Source: JBMOKU01 sp049324315 (GTDB taxonomy: Bacteria; Bacillota; Clostridia; Peptostreptococcales; Thermotaleaceae). Taken from it: 64,000 bases of DNA. Positions 1-8,688 of the stretch are shown here, piece after piece. Made by a program: the position numbers and the translations under genes. The notes below the pieces were generated by a model that was not told where the DNA came from, made no database searches, and saw only the letters and a program-made list of their open reading frames with translations. Within the stretch, counting starts at the first letter, position 1. Each line of letters begins with the position of its first letter. The stretch spans positions 1-64,000 of the forward strand of contig JBMOKU010000045.1 in the NCBI GenBank assembly GCA_049324315.1. The letters run 5' to 3'.

Positions 1-334
1 CTGCTGCTCCGCCTTTTACACCAAACACAGGTCCTAAGGATGGCTCTCTCAATGCGATGACGGTTTTCTTACCGATCTTGTTTAATGCTTGTCCTAGACC
101 TACCGTTGTGGTAGATTTACCTTCTCCAGCTGGAGTAGGATTGATGGCTGTAACAAGGATTAACTTTCCGTCTGGTTTATCCTTCAGTCTTTTGAAAATA
201 TCAGGATTGATTTTCGCTTTATATTTTCCGTACAGTTCCAGTTCGTCTTCTAGAATTCCCCAATCCTTTGCGATCTCCGTAACAGGTTTCATCTTCGCCT
301 GTTGAGCGATTTCAATATCTGATTTATAGGACAT
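1..334 (-). CDS. fhs: Formate--tetrahydrofolate ligase, N-terminal part (runs off the left edge)
   Basis: The first 111 codons of formyl-THF synthetase are present; the rest lies outside the window. The enzyme makes 10-formyl-THF from formate, THF and ATP in the cytoplasm. The N-terminus matches the family: an opening helix with KPVTEIAKDWGI, then the ATP-binding signature NPTPAGEGKSTTT and the following REPSLGPVFGVKGGAA. The start is the ATG whose complement is at 332-334, placed by a G-rich ribosome site just upstream. Anaerobes use it in acetogenesis and in purine and amino-acid fermentation. It lies downstream of panB on the same strand with a 226-base gap, so co-transcription is possible but unproven. 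Confidence 0.96.
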   Translation of the reverse strand, partial: MSYKSDIEIAQQAKMKPVTEIAKDWGILEDELELYGKYKAKINPDIFKRLKDKPDGKLILVTAINPTPAGEGKSTTTVGLGQALNKIGKKTVIALREPSLGPVFGVKGGAA

Positions 335-560
335 ATCGGCCCCCCCTTAAAAGATTTGTTTTTCGGAGTATTCTCTATAGGTTTACGCATTTTAAAATTG
401 TATTTCTATGGTTTTTTTGATACTATCTATATAATCGAATTTTTTATTTTTTGCGATGAGGAAATATAATGGCAAGCGGCAAACTTTATCATTGTATTTC
501 TTTATCTCTTTCTTATGTCTCATCACATATTTTTTAGAAAGTATTCTTATCATCTCTCTA

Positions 561-1412
561 TTATTCAAACTCTTTAAACATCTTTTCAAAATCTTCTACA
601 CTGTCCTTAATATGATATACATGCTTATCTTCAGGGAATCTTTCATTTTTTACATCATCCACATATTCTTTAAACGCATTGGTAACAACTTCTGCCACAT
701 TGGCATATTTCTTAACAAATTTTGGTGTAAATGCTTGGAACATGCCTAGCATATCGCCACAAATAATCAATTGGCCGTCACATGGAAGTCCTGCACCGAT
801 AGAATAAACAGGAATGCTTAACTTCTTAGCAATGAATTCTGTTAATTCCGGTGGTACTGCTTCTAATAGTAATGCCCTGGCTCCTGCTTCTTGGATTTTA
901 AGGGCATCTTTGATTAATTCCCGGGCACTTTCAACGTCCCTTCCCTGCGCCTTAAAGCCACCTTGCTGTCCGGAACTCTGTGGTGTTAAACCAATATGTC
1001 CAAACACAACAATTCCAGCATCGCTTATTGCCTTGATTCTGCTGATCACTCTCATTCCGCCTTCTAATTTGATTGCATCCACATCTGCCTCTTTCAAGAA
1101 ACGGCATGCATTCACTACAGCATCTTCATCAGATACCTGATAGGAACCAAATGGCATATCTCCTATGATAAATGTGTTTGGCGCGCCCCTTCTTACTGCT
1201 TGGCAGTGGGAAATACAATCATCCATTGTCACCGGAACCGTCCCTTGGTAGCCCAATACGACCATTCCCAAAGAATCTCCCACGAGAATCATGTCCAGCC
1301 CCGCCTGCGCTGCAAATGAAGCCATAGGAAAGTCATAAGCTGTAATCCAAGCTGCCTTCTCTCCCCTTTTTTTCATTGCCTCAAGATCAAGAATTGTCTT
1401 TTTCTTTGCCAT
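561..1412 (-). CDS. panB: 3-methyl-2-oxobutanoate hydroxymethyltransferase (ketopantoate hydroxymethyltransferase)
   Basis: Cytoplasmic TIM-barrel enzyme of 283 aa, usual length for PanB. It transfers a hydroxymethyl group from 5,10-methylene-THF to 2-oxoisovalerate, giving ketopantoate. Visible family motifs include TAYDFPMA near the N-terminus, the metal-site segment VGDSLGMVVLGY, IGDMPFGSY, KLEGG, HIGLTPQS and IGAGLPCDGQ. A longer open frame extends upstream, but the ATG at 1412 has AAGGGAGA in front and begins the conserved KKKTILDLEAMKKRGEK region. panC and panD are absent here; the gene sits between an IclR regulator and fhs. It may be ordinary pantothenate synthesis, or a PanB working with C1 metabolism in a catabolic setting (inference). 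Confidence 0.95.
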   Translation of the reverse strand: MAKKKTILDLEAMKKRGEKAAWITAYDFPMASFAAQAGLDMILVGDSLGMVVLGYQGTVPVTMDDCISHCQAVRRGAPNTFIIGDMPFGSYQVSDEDAVVNACRFLKEADVDAIKLEGGMRVISRIKAISDAGIVVFGHIGLTPQSSGQQGGFKAQGRDVESARELIKDALKIQEAGARALLLEAVPPELTEFIAKKLSIPVYSIGAGLPCDGQLIICGDMLGMFQAFTPKFVKKYANVAEVVTNAFKEYVDDVKNERFPEDKHVYHIKDSVEDFEKMFKEFE

Positions 1413-1476
1413 TTTTAATCTCTCCCTTTCAAATTGTTTTATATGTAAATTAGATGGCATACAGCTGCCTTCTAAT

Positions 1477-2250
1477 TTATAACGGAGTTTTAACATATCC
1501 CATTCTCTGTGATATTTCCTGGGTGAATTCTATTAAAGAAGTGCTGATCCTTTCACGAAATTCGTCTGTCATTCTGGACGCGGGGCCAGATATACTAATG
1601 GCAGCAAATGCCTTGCCAAAATGATTAAAAATAGGTGCTGCCACGCAGCTCAATCCCATTTCAAATTCCTCGGATTCCTCAGCATATCCATTTCCCTTTG
1701 CACTAGCTAAATATTCCAAGAGGTTCTCCCTATCACAAATGGTGTTATCCGTAAACTTCTTGAAATCCATTCTTTCAATAATCGCTTCTATTTCATCTTT
1801 TGGAAGACTGGCCAAAATCGATTTGCCTACCGCTGTACAGTAAAGAGGGAGACGCCCTCCCACCATCGTACAAATTCGCATAGAATGGGAGCTTTCGACC
1901 TTTTCCAGATAGATGACGGAAATATCATCAATGGCTACAAGATTAACCGTTTCCCCATACATACTCACCAATCTTTCTAAATAAGGAATGGCTACCCTTC
2001 TTAAATTGGAATTTACCTTTGTTCCCAATCGGAACAGTTCCAGTCCCAGCCTATATCTGCCTGTTTCTTCATTCTTTTCTAACAACTGATACGCTTCAAG
2101 CGTAGCTATCAAACCAAATGTCGTACTTTTATGAAGCCCCATGATTTTGCTAATTTCCGTTACCCCCAGTTCTTCATGGTTTTCAAAGCACTTAAGAATC
2201 TGTACAGCCCGACTCACAGATTGTATGATTTTATCATTTTGTATTTCCAT
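1477..2250 (-). CDS. IclR-family transcriptional regulator
   Basis: A 257-aa regulator with an N-terminal winged helix (about residues 8-75, including GVTEISKIMGLHKSTTFGLI) and a C-terminal IclR effector domain. The latter carries the typical ALY-like segment LYCTAVGKSILA, the EESEEFEMGLSCVAAPI core and the AISISGPASRMT strand. It lies between the M24 hydrolase gene and panB on the same strand, 65 bases before panB. It is the likely local regulator of the BCCT/M24 catabolic operon or of panB, probably also of itself, because a direct repeat lies just upstream. The effector is unknown. Confidence 0.93.
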   Translation of the reverse strand: MEIQNDKIIQSVSRAVQILKCFENHEELGVTEISKIMGLHKSTTFGLIATLEAYQLLEKNEETGRYRLGLELFRLGTKVNSNLRRVAIPYLERLVSMYGETVNLVAIDDISVIYLEKVESSHSMRICTMVGGRLPLYCTAVGKSILASLPKDEIEAIIERMDFKKFTDNTICDRENLLEYLASAKGNGYAEESEEFEMGLSCVAAPIFNHFGKAFAAISISGPASRMTDEFRERISTSLIEFTQEISQRMGYVKTPL

Positions 2251-2280
2251 ATTTATCCCTCACTTGTCGTTTTGTTCTGT

Positions 2281-2311
2281 ATTATCGTACATCGTTATAT
2301 ATTATCGTACA
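2281..2311. promoter_or_regulatory. Direct repeat ATTATCGTACA x2, candidate IclR operator/promoter
   Basis: ATTATCGTACA occurs at 2281-2291 and again at 2301-2311, a 20-bp (two helical turns) period. On the gene strand, TTGTAC followed after 17 bases by TACGAT could be -35/-10 boxes, so the repeats would overlap the promoter of the IclR gene starting at 2250. The repeats are plain in the sequence; the operator role is inference. Confidence 0.45.
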
Positions 2312-2384
2312 ATTATATTATAGCATAATGGGTTTTTTCCCTTCAATATATTTTCTGAAAATTTTATAAATACTTGGTAAAAAT

Positions 2385-2426
2385 AAAAAAAGTCTTCCAT
2401 TGGAAGATTTAAAGGAAGACTTTTTT
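2385..2426. terminator. Bidirectional A/T-flanked hairpin
   Basis: AAAAAAAGTCTTCC pairs with GGAAGACTTTTTT around a 15-base spacer, giving a stem with an A-run on one side and a T-run on the other. It lies 27 kilobase-scale distances from nothing else of note: the only genes around it are the M24 gene (ending at 2599) upstream and the IclR gene (starting at 2250) downstream, so it would end the leftward BCCT/M24 transcript before the IclR gene. The surrounding 2312-2598 gap otherwise holds the dispersed repeat described separately and an inverted repeat (2498-2508 with 2553-2563). Confidence 0.7.
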
Positions 2427-2450
2427 GAAACACATGACGAAAATTATGAC

Positions 2451-2497
2451 TTATCCACAATTTATTAAAGTGCATAATTTCCTATGTGTTATAGAAA
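2451..2497 (+). repeat. Dispersed ~48-bp intergenic repeat, copy 1 (with perfect DnaA-box word)
   Basis: Begins TTATCCACA and continues to CATAATTTCCTATGTG and TTATAGAAA. Closely related copies lie at 14040-14086 (opposite strand) and 26002-26050, with a partial copy at 8478-8517. All sit between genes. The first nine bases equal the DnaA-box consensus in copies 1 and 2, which may be coincidence. Confidence 0.55.
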
Positions 2498-2598
2498 ATC
2501 AGACACCTATATCCAAGAGATACTCTTCATACGATAGATAAGCAAATCTTAGAGGTATCTGATTCATGTTTTTTAGATGAGGATATTATATAGAAAAC

Positions 2599-3780
2599 TT
2601 ATTTAACAAATAACTTCCTTGGGAATCTCGTTATTGTTTCACAGCCGTTTTCTGTAACCCTTAAGGTTTCCGTAATCGCTACACCATAGCCATCTAGCCA
2701 CATTCCGGGCATCATATGAAACGTCATATCGGGTTTTAATATCGTCTTTTCTCCAGGCTTAAAATATGCCGTATTTTCCGTCCATACCGGTGGATAACTC
2801 AAGCCTACTGTATATCCCATTCTCGATTCCTTTTCTAAACCATACTTATTGATGGTTGTTTGCCATGCCTTTTCTACTTCTTCACAGGTTACACCGGGTT
2901 TTACTGTTGACAGCGCTACATTTAGTCCCTCCACAACCACTTTAGCCGTTTCTTTTACTCTCTCAGGAGGTTCTCCGATAAAAATCGTCCGTGTTAAAGG
3001 TGCATGGTATCGTTTATAACATCCTGACAACTCCATGTATATCAATTGACCTTTTTGATATTTCCCCTCTGTTGTCCATGAAAAGTGAGCCCCTGCCGTT
3101 CTTTCTCCCGCAGGCATAATCGGTGCCAATGATGCATATTCCCCGCCATACACACCCGTTCCTTTTACTAAGTCACTATATATTTCCGCTGCCACATGAC
3201 ACTCTCTTACGCCTTCTTCAATCCGTTCGATGGCATTATACATGGTTTTTTCTACGATTCTGGCAGCTATCTGCATGTATTCCAATTCTCTAACCGATTT
3301 TGGTCCCCTTATCCAGTTTACCAGCGCTGTAGCATCTATGAACGCTGCATTCGGCAAGCTTTCTTCTAGCTTTTTAAACCAATGGGCATTAAAATAGTAA
3401 GCATCGAATTCTATACCTATTTTTTTATCTTGAAGTCCTTTTTCCTTTAAAAAGTCTCCTATAAAATTCATTACGTGCAGTACTTTTGGCTCCCACAAAT
3501 ATTTATCTGGATAGGCTATTACATTTTCTTCAGACATCCACGTGGTTTCTGTTGCGCAGTATAGATCTTGTAATCTTATAATACATACCGGTTCCTCTAA
3601 ACCTGTCGCCACAATCACTCCTTGTGGTACGTAATATGACATGGCGTCATAACCCGATACATAGTTCATATTTGATGGGTCCGTTATTAGTAGTACTTCT
3701 ATTCCTTGTTCCTCCATGCTTGCCTTTACTTTTCTTACTCGATCTTGATATTCCTGTTTATCAAATGGAAGCACCTTCAC
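2599..3780 (-). CDS. M24-family (creatinase/EutD-type) metal-free hydrolase, copy 1
   Basis: A 393-aa pita-bread-fold protein with a creatinase N-terminal domain (about 1-155) and an M24 catalytic domain (about 160-393). Metallo-M24 enzymes carry aspartate metal ligands at the strand where this one has MELSGCYKRYHAPLTRT (Glu250), so a metal-free mechanism like creatinase or ectoine hydrolase (EutD/DoeA) is expected. It is about 45-50% identical by eye to the second copy at 17.3-18.5 kb and shares its end, ENGCETxTxxPRKLxVK. The GTG start at 3780 follows AAAGGA and aligns with the start of the paralog; the longer frame does not. It is the last gene of the BCCT operon. Substrate specificity probably differs from copy 2 (MYCATETT replaces the DANAARLTT segment). 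Confidence 0.85.
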   Translation of the reverse strand: MKVLPFDKQEYQDRVRKVKASMEEQGIEVLLITDPSNMNYVSGYDAMSYYVPQGVIVATGLEEPVCIIRLQDLYCATETTWMSEENVIAYPDKYLWEPKVLHVMNFIGDFLKEKGLQDKKIGIEFDAYYFNAHWFKKLEESLPNAAFIDATALVNWIRGPKSVRELEYMQIAARIVEKTMYNAIERIEEGVRECHVAAEIYSDLVKGTGVYGGEYASLAPIMPAGERTAGAHFSWTTEGKYQKGQLIYMELSGCYKRYHAPLTRTIFIGEPPERVKETAKVVVEGLNVALSTVKPGVTCEEVEKAWQTTINKYGLEKESRMGYTVGLSYPPVWTENTAYFKPGEKTILKPDMTFHMMPGMWLDGYGVAITETLRVTENGCETITRFPRKLFVK

Positions 3781-3838
3781 ACTCCCACATCCTTTCCTAT
3801 ATATTCTGTGATTCATTACATCTAGATAGGTTGAAATT

Positions 3839-5395
3839 TTATTTCCTTATATTGTTGACCCACGCTTTGTCTTCATCCATCATCTTCTTAGCCGCATAAA
3901 CAGTTACAAACTGAACAAATATAATAGGGATTCCCATAAGACCTGAAACAACCTCCAGTGGGGCAAGACCCCCTATTTTCATCAGTATCAGCGCAAAAGC
4001 CGAAATCATAAAGCATGTAATAAGACGTACATTTTGAGAAGGCTCATTTTTACTCATATCTTCAGTACTTACATAAGCAGCAATGGTATATGTTGTAGAA
4101 TCAAGGGTTGTAATTAAGAAAACCATTGTAAGGAAAAGGAAAACTGTCGTAACAACAAATGGCATTGGCAGCGAGGCAAGAACTTCTGCAATAGCAACCA
4201 ACGTTCCTCCTCCGTTTTGCACAATATCTATGACGGGAACAGCACCTGTAAGATATTGATTTATACTAAGACCTCCAAGAAGTCCTGTTGCTACCCAAGA
4301 TAAGAACAGCGGCGCAAAGAAGTATGTTAATATCATCTCTTTTATCGTTCTACCCTTTGAAATGGTTGCTGCAAAAACACTATGTAATAGTGCCCAAGTG
4401 GCACAATATGCAAACCAAAATACCGTGTATCGCTGGATTGAACTTGCTCCTGTTGTACTTAACGAATCACTATAAAATGAGATATCAATGTAATTTTTAA
4501 GAAGAAAGCCAACACTGTCTGTAAAGTGATTAAGAATAAATACCCCTGGCCCTATCAACATGACAAATATGCCGAACGCTGCTGCAAGATACATATTAAA
4601 GGTACTCAGCCTTTTTATTCCTTTTTCTATACCCAAGTATGCGCTAGCCGTAAAGCAGATAATCCATACAATCGTTATGATTAAAGTTAAAGTAAAAGTG
4701 ATTTTCAGCCCGAACAGTTTAGAGAGAAGCGTAGTAACAATCGGCGTTCCTAGACCAAGCGTAACAGCTGCTCCTGCTACAATACTTACAAGGAAGAGAA
4801 TATCTAACATCCGCCCGCCTAGACCATCTGTAAATTTATCTCCAAAAACACAACGACATGCCTCAGAGATTCTCAAAAGCGGACGCTTACGGACATGAAG
4901 AATGTAAGCCATGGCAGGCGCTGACATTACGAAAATCGCAAAGGTCTGAAGACTCCAAAGAAACATGCCATAAGGATTTCCCCACATGATCGCTTCATTT
5001 GACAGAGGTTCGATACCAAAGGGCGGCGCTATGGCAACAGAAGCCCACTGCATCATTCCCGTACGCATAATCGTTGATCCAAGCCCCATAGCTATCAATA
5101 TCGAAGCGTATTCAAACATACTAAACTGTGGTTTATCATCCGGATTGCCTATTACCACTTTTCCATACTTTGAAAATGCAATGTAAAAACCAGCACCAAC
5201 AAGGATAATGGAGTACCAGATATATCCCCAGCCGAAATTATTAACGATAACATCAAAAATTCCATTTAATAGATCCACCGATGAAGACTCATACAATGCA
5301 AATGGTATACATAAAGCGATAATAACAATTACAGATGGCCAAAATATTTTTGAATCCAGCGAAACTCCTTTTTTAGAATTGCTCACTTCCATCAT
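3839..5395 (-). CDS. BCCT-family betaine/carnitine/choline-type transporter
   Basis: A 518-aa integral membrane protein with about 12 hydrophobic segments, the usual BCCT size. It shows the BCCT core FWFAYCATWALLHSVFAATISKGRTIKEM and the early WGYIWYSIILVGAGFYIAFSKYGKVVIG in shortened form. Members import quaternary ammonium solutes or ectoines using Na+ or H+. The start chosen is the first of two adjacent ATG codons after AAGGGGGAAG; the upstream extension has no ribosome site. It lies 58 bases ahead of the M24 hydrolase gene, so the imported solute is probably that enzyme's substrate or a precursor (inference). Glycine betaine itself is less likely, since M24 hydrolases cannot open it. Confidence 0.92.
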   Translation of the reverse strand: MMEVSNSKKGVSLDSKIFWPSVIVIIALCIPFALYESSSVDLLNGIFDVIVNNFGWGYIWYSIILVGAGFYIAFSKYGKVVIGNPDDKPQFSMFEYASILIAMGLGSTIMRTGMMQWASVAIAPPFGIEPLSNEAIMWGNPYGMFLWSLQTFAIFVMSAPAMAYILHVRKRPLLRISEACRCVFGDKFTDGLGGRMLDILFLVSIVAGAAVTLGLGTPIVTTLLSKLFGLKITFTLTLIITIVWIICFTASAYLGIEKGIKRLSTFNMYLAAAFGIFVMLIGPGVFILNHFTDSVGFLLKNYIDISFYSDSLSTTGASSIQRYTVFWFAYCATWALLHSVFAATISKGRTIKEMILTYFFAPLFLSWVATGLLGGLSINQYLTGAVPVIDIVQNGGGTLVAIAEVLASLPMPFVVTTVFLFLTMVFLITTLDSTTYTIAAYVSTEDMSKNEPSQNVRLITCFMISAFALILMKIGGLAPLEVVSGLMGIPIIFVQFVTVYAAKKMMDEDKAWVNNIRK

Positions 5396-5538
5396 CACGA
5401 CTTCCCCCTTTTTATTTCTCACTTAGCATTTATGAATAAGCTGCCTCCTATTTTACATTTTGACCCTAACCTCCTTTTTTTATTTTTTACTGATTTGTTT
5501 AAAGGCATTTGTCCCTTTATATTAGCTGGATTCTAGGT

Positions 5539-7128
5539 CTAGCAGTTTGTGTTGAATTCTTCTAGTGCTCTACTTGCAGATTTTGTTATACATAGTCCTC
5601 CTAAGCCCGTACATCTATGTTCTCTAGGCATTAAAAGCCCGACTTCCATCATGGCGTTAATGGTTTCATCCAGCGGTATATAAGGGTCAAATCCATTTAG
5701 CACCATATTGGCAGAGAGAATTCCATTCATAGCTGCCATCGGATTTCTACTGACACAGGGTATATTGCCCACACCCGCTACAGGATCGCATATCAGACCA
5801 AGAATATTTTGTATAGCCAATGAAGCTGAAGCAAATCCTTCCTCAACGGTTCCACCCAGTAATTGAACAACACCTGCCGCTGCCATACTGCTGGCTGCAC
5901 CATTTTCCGCTTGACATCCGCACACTTCTGCCGCAAAAGTGGCTTGATGATCAATAAAAACACCGATCATTCCGGAGGCTAACAATCCTTTGGCAATAGC
6001 CTCGTCGGATAATCCCATTTGATCTCCCACAGCAACCAGGGCACCCGGAATTACGCCACAGGAACCGCCGGTCGGCGCTGCAACAACTTTCCCCCTACAG
6101 ATGTCGTACTCCATGACGGCAGTTGCCCACACCATTACTTTGTTCAGCATTCCCATATCAATCATCTTGGCATTTTCTTTTTTCATATTTTTGTCCATGG
6201 TCCCTGCCTTAGAAGTTAAAAAGCCCCTCTTTTCAAAATTTCCCTCAATCCCTTTCAACGCCGACTCTCTCATAACCCTTACGATACGAATCATCATGTC
6301 AACAATTTCATCCCTGCTTTTTCCACTGATTGCTCCTTCATAATCGCAGGCTAGTTCCCAAAGGGCAGCATCCATTGTTTTAGCGTGCTCTAATGCCTCT
6401 GCAGCGTTCATAAAAGGAATCTTGCAAACGTTTTTCTTCACCACAGGCAAAACAGGCTTTATATATTTTACAAATCCTATCCCGGGTAAGCCTTTCCATT
6501 GGTTTAAAAGTTCCTGAGATATTTCCGTGTCTAATTTGATATTCATTAAAACCTTATCTTTTTCTTCATTTTCTTCTATTTTCATTTCATAATCTGCCTT
6601 TGTCCCTTCAAGCAATGCTTTGATTTCTTCCACCGTTTCCTTTTTTTCTACCATGATGAGGATATCGATACAGTCCCCCTTTAAGGATACGGGAAACGAC
6701 CCATATTTCGTTACTTCAAACATTCCTCCCCCTGTAGAAGCTGTCTCTATATTTATTTCTTTACCGCTTTTGCCTTTGAGATGAATCCTGGCAAAATTGG
6801 GATGAATATCTCCTTCAATCTTTTCAATTTTAAATTCTACTTTTACATTCCTTTCAGCTGCAGTTTTGAGTGATTGTTTGATGTTCTCATCAGATATGTC
6901 GATTCCTAATATGCCTCCAACAAACCCATAGTCAGAACCCTGGGCCCTATAGGTGGCTGCATACGACCCATCACGGTCAAAGACGATACCAATTGCTTGT
7001 ATTTCGTCATCCAACAGCATGTTTGCAACTTTTCCTATGCGTGCTGGCCCAGCCGTATGAGAACTGGATGGTCCAATCATAATGGGACCGAAAACTTCGT
7101 TAAAAATGCTGCATGGTTTCTTATTCAT
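5539..7128 (-). CDS. L-serine dehydratase, iron-sulfur type, beta and alpha domains in one chain
   Basis: A 529-aa protein that deaminates L-serine (or a related hydroxy amino acid) to a 2-oxo acid and ammonia with a [4Fe-4S] cluster. The beta domain (about 1-220) begins with GPIMIGPSSSHTAGPARIG; the alpha domain (about 250-529) holds APTGGSCGVIPGAL, AEVCGCQAENGAASSMAA and CDPVAGVGNIPCVSRNP, which supply cluster cysteines. Clostridia usually split this enzyme into SdaAA and SdaAB; the fusion resembles E. coli SdaA but is longer, with an extra ACT-like stretch between the domains. Its start overlaps the stop of the M20 gene (ATGA), indicating translational coupling in the sigma-54 operon. The true substrate may be a hydroxylated degradation product rather than serine. 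Confidence 0.93.
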   Translation of the reverse strand: MNKKPCSIFNEVFGPIMIGPSSSHTAGPARIGKVANMLLDDEIQAIGIVFDRDGSYAATYRAQGSDYGFVGGILGIDISDENIKQSLKTAAERNVKVEFKIEKIEGDIHPNFARIHLKGKSGKEINIETASTGGGMFEVTKYGSFPVSLKGDCIDILIMVEKKETVEEIKALLEGTKADYEMKIEENEEKDKVLMNIKLDTEISQELLNQWKGLPGIGFVKYIKPVLPVVKKNVCKIPFMNAAEALEHAKTMDAALWELACDYEGAISGKSRDEIVDMMIRIVRVMRESALKGIEGNFEKRGFLTSKAGTMDKNMKKENAKMIDMGMLNKVMVWATAVMEYDICRGKVVAAPTGGSCGVIPGALVAVGDQMGLSDEAIAKGLLASGMIGVFIDHQATFAAEVCGCQAENGAASSMAAAGVVQLLGGTVEEGFASASLAIQNILGLICDPVAGVGNIPCVSRNPMAAMNGILSANMVLNGFDPYIPLDETINAMMEVGLLMPREHRCTGLGGLCITKSASRALEEFNTNC

Positions 7129-8414
7129 GCTATCTCATCCCTTTCATTCGTCTGTTCATATCCGCACCAATCCAGTACGGTACATGCAATGATCTTCGTT
7201 GTCTCAATCAATTTGTCCACTTCCACGTATTCATTTGCTTTGTGGGCTGTTTCTCCGGGACCTGGTCCAAAGATGACTGTCGGCGTATTGCCATACCTGT
7301 TTAAAGCCCCTGCATCCGTTCCCCAAGGCGTTCCCACGACAATCGGATCACTGCCTTTAACATATTTATAATTATCATTGATCGTATTTACCATGGCATG
7401 GTCTTTATCGACACCGCCTGAACTTATACAAAAACCATACCATTCTATTTTGGGCATATGTTCCTTTAGCCAGACATCCGTCTCTGCAACTTCATATACT
7501 GCATCTTCCAAGTCTTTCCGCGCTTCCCATATCTCCTCATCCGGCGAAACACCCATTCTGCCTTCTATGATTACTTCATCCGGTACACTGGTTGGAAATA
7601 TCCCCCCTTTAATCGTTCCAATATTGACAGCGAATGGAACTGCCATGTGCTGGTACAGCTCGTGTTTTTTGAGTTCAGCCCTTTTCATTTCAAAGGCATC
7701 CAACTTTTGTATAATCTTACTGGCTTTGCTTATTGCATTCACACCCAAGTATGAAGTACCGGCATGGGCTGCCAATCCCTTTACCGTTATCCTAAACCAC
7801 ATGGCCCCCATGGAAACCGGACATACATATAGATCTGTTGGCTCGGAGACGATGGCGCCCTCCGCTTGATAACCCCTGCTGATAGCTGACAAGGTCCCTC
7901 CGCCCCCTGTTTCTTCTCCGACAACACTCTCTATAATGACATCTCCTTTTAGCTTTATTCCGGAATCTATGATGGCTTTTACCGCCATAACATTAGCAAT
8001 AAGACCGCCTTTCATATCCGAGGCTCCCCGTCCGTATATTTTCCCATCTTCCAATTTCCCGCTCCACGGACTGTCATCCCAGTCATTATCCCCTTCAGGC
8101 ACAACATCTACATGCCCATTCAATAGAATCGATTTCCCACCGCCCTTTCCTTTCAGTACTCCCACAACATTGGGGCTTCCTTTAAAATTATCCCTGTCCG
8201 ATAAAAAATCAGGATTTATTTTCATATCCTCCATCGTTGGCTCCCACACATCTACATGAAAGGATAATTGTTCAAGAATTCTTGAATAGTAGATTTGTGC
8301 ATCTTTTTCTTCTCCCATAACGCTGGGATATCTTATCATTTCTTGTACACTTGTAATGATTTGAGGTTTATTGTTTTCAATCATCTCTACGATTCGTTGT
8401 TTTATATCGTCCAT
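7125..8414 (-). CDS. M20 (ArgE/DapE/CPG2-type) peptidase or deacylase
   Basis: A 429-aa zinc-dependent amidohydrolase. Zinc-ligand motifs are NGHVDVVPEG, GRGASDMKGG and VGEETGGGG (general base Glu pair), followed by a lid domain with KGLAAHAGTSYLGVNA. Family members remove acyl groups from amino acids or cleave small peptides. The start at 8414 follows AAAGGAG with normal spacing; the frame extends nine codons upstream without a ribosome site. It is the first gene of the leftward operon, about 25-30 bases after the predicted sigma-54 transcription start. Acetylornithine-deacetylase-like annotation is likely, but the context points to a catabolic acyl-amino-acid or dipeptide substrate. Confidence 0.9.
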   Translation of the reverse strand: MDDIKQRIVEMIENNKPQIITSVQEMIRYPSVMGEEKDAQIYYSRILEQLSFHVDVWEPTMEDMKINPDFLSDRDNFKGSPNVVGVLKGKGGGKSILLNGHVDVVPEGDNDWDDSPWSGKLEDGKIYGRGASDMKGGLIANVMAVKAIIDSGIKLKGDVIIESVVGEETGGGGTLSAISRGYQAEGAIVSEPTDLYVCPVSMGAMWFRITVKGLAAHAGTSYLGVNAISKASKIIQKLDAFEMKRAELKKHELYQHMAVPFAVNIGTIKGGIFPTSVPDEVIIEGRMGVSPDEEIWEARKDLEDAVYEVAETDVWLKEHMPKIEWYGFCISSGGVDKDHAMVNTINDNYKYVKGSDPIVVGTPWGTDAGALNRYGNTPTVIFGPGPGETAHKANEYVEVDKLIETTKIIACTVLDWCGYEQTNERDEIA

Positions 8415-8449
8415 ATCATCGCTCCTTTCGCTGCTTGCCATAAGCTATG

Positions 8450-8467
8450 AAGCAAGATCTATTCCAA
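8450..8467 (-). promoter_or_regulatory. Sigma-54 (-24/-12) promoter for the M20-sda-BCCT-M24 operon
   Basis: Reading leftward, TTGGAATAGATCTTGCTT has GG and GC exactly ten bases apart, fitting TGGCAC-N5-TTGCW. It sits about 35 bases before the M20 start codon. A sigma-54 activator gene is divergent and palindromic candidate enhancer sites lie 130-240 bases upstream, as expected for this promoter class. Confidence 0.7.
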
Positions 8468-8477
8468 AACTAAAAGG

Positions 8478-8517
8478 TCATTAAAGAATATGTTCATAAT
8501 TTCCTATATGCCATAAA
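8478..8517 (+). repeat. Dispersed intergenic repeat, partial copy
   Basis: ATTAAAG-N7-TTCATAATTTCCTATATG then CCATAAAA matches the 3' two thirds of the repeat at 2451; the TTATCCACA head is missing. It lies between the sigma-54 promoter and the palindromic sites. Confidence 0.4.
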
Positions 8518-8597
8518 ATAGCTATCATTAAGAGGTTTCTGTTCTTGATTTTCTTCTTACAATATCACTACCATATACGTCTCATGGAGTGCATATT

Positions 8598-8688
8598 TAA
8601 TTCATTAATGAATTATCTTTCGTTTGCTTTGAAGTTATCTATGCATTGCGACAATTCACGTGTGAATTAATAAGTCATTAATGAATTA
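8598..8688. promoter_or_regulatory. Three palindromes, candidate enhancer sites for the sigma-54 activator
   Basis: TAATTCATTAATGAATTA at 8598-8615 is a perfect 18-bp palindrome. AATTCAC-GT-GTGAATT lies at 8653-8668, and TAAGTCATTAATGAATTA, two bases off the first, at 8671-8688. They share the half-site AATTCAY. Their place between the divergent activator gene and the -24/-12 promoter suggests upstream activating sequences; this role is inferred. Confidence 0.6.

Noticed and set aside
392..589. Leftward 65-aa open frame after panB
   Set aside because: It overlaps the end of panB in another frame, has no ribosome site and a low-complexity basic product; probably chance.
5539..7128. Split sdaAB/sdaAA genes joined by sequencing error
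   Set aside because: The linker between the beta and alpha domains is continuous and well-formed; there is no internal start region or frame break.
8490..8510. Second sigma-54 promoter at TGGCATATAGGAAATT
   Set aside because: The -24 half is good but no GC stands ten bases after GG; it belongs to the dispersed repeat instead.
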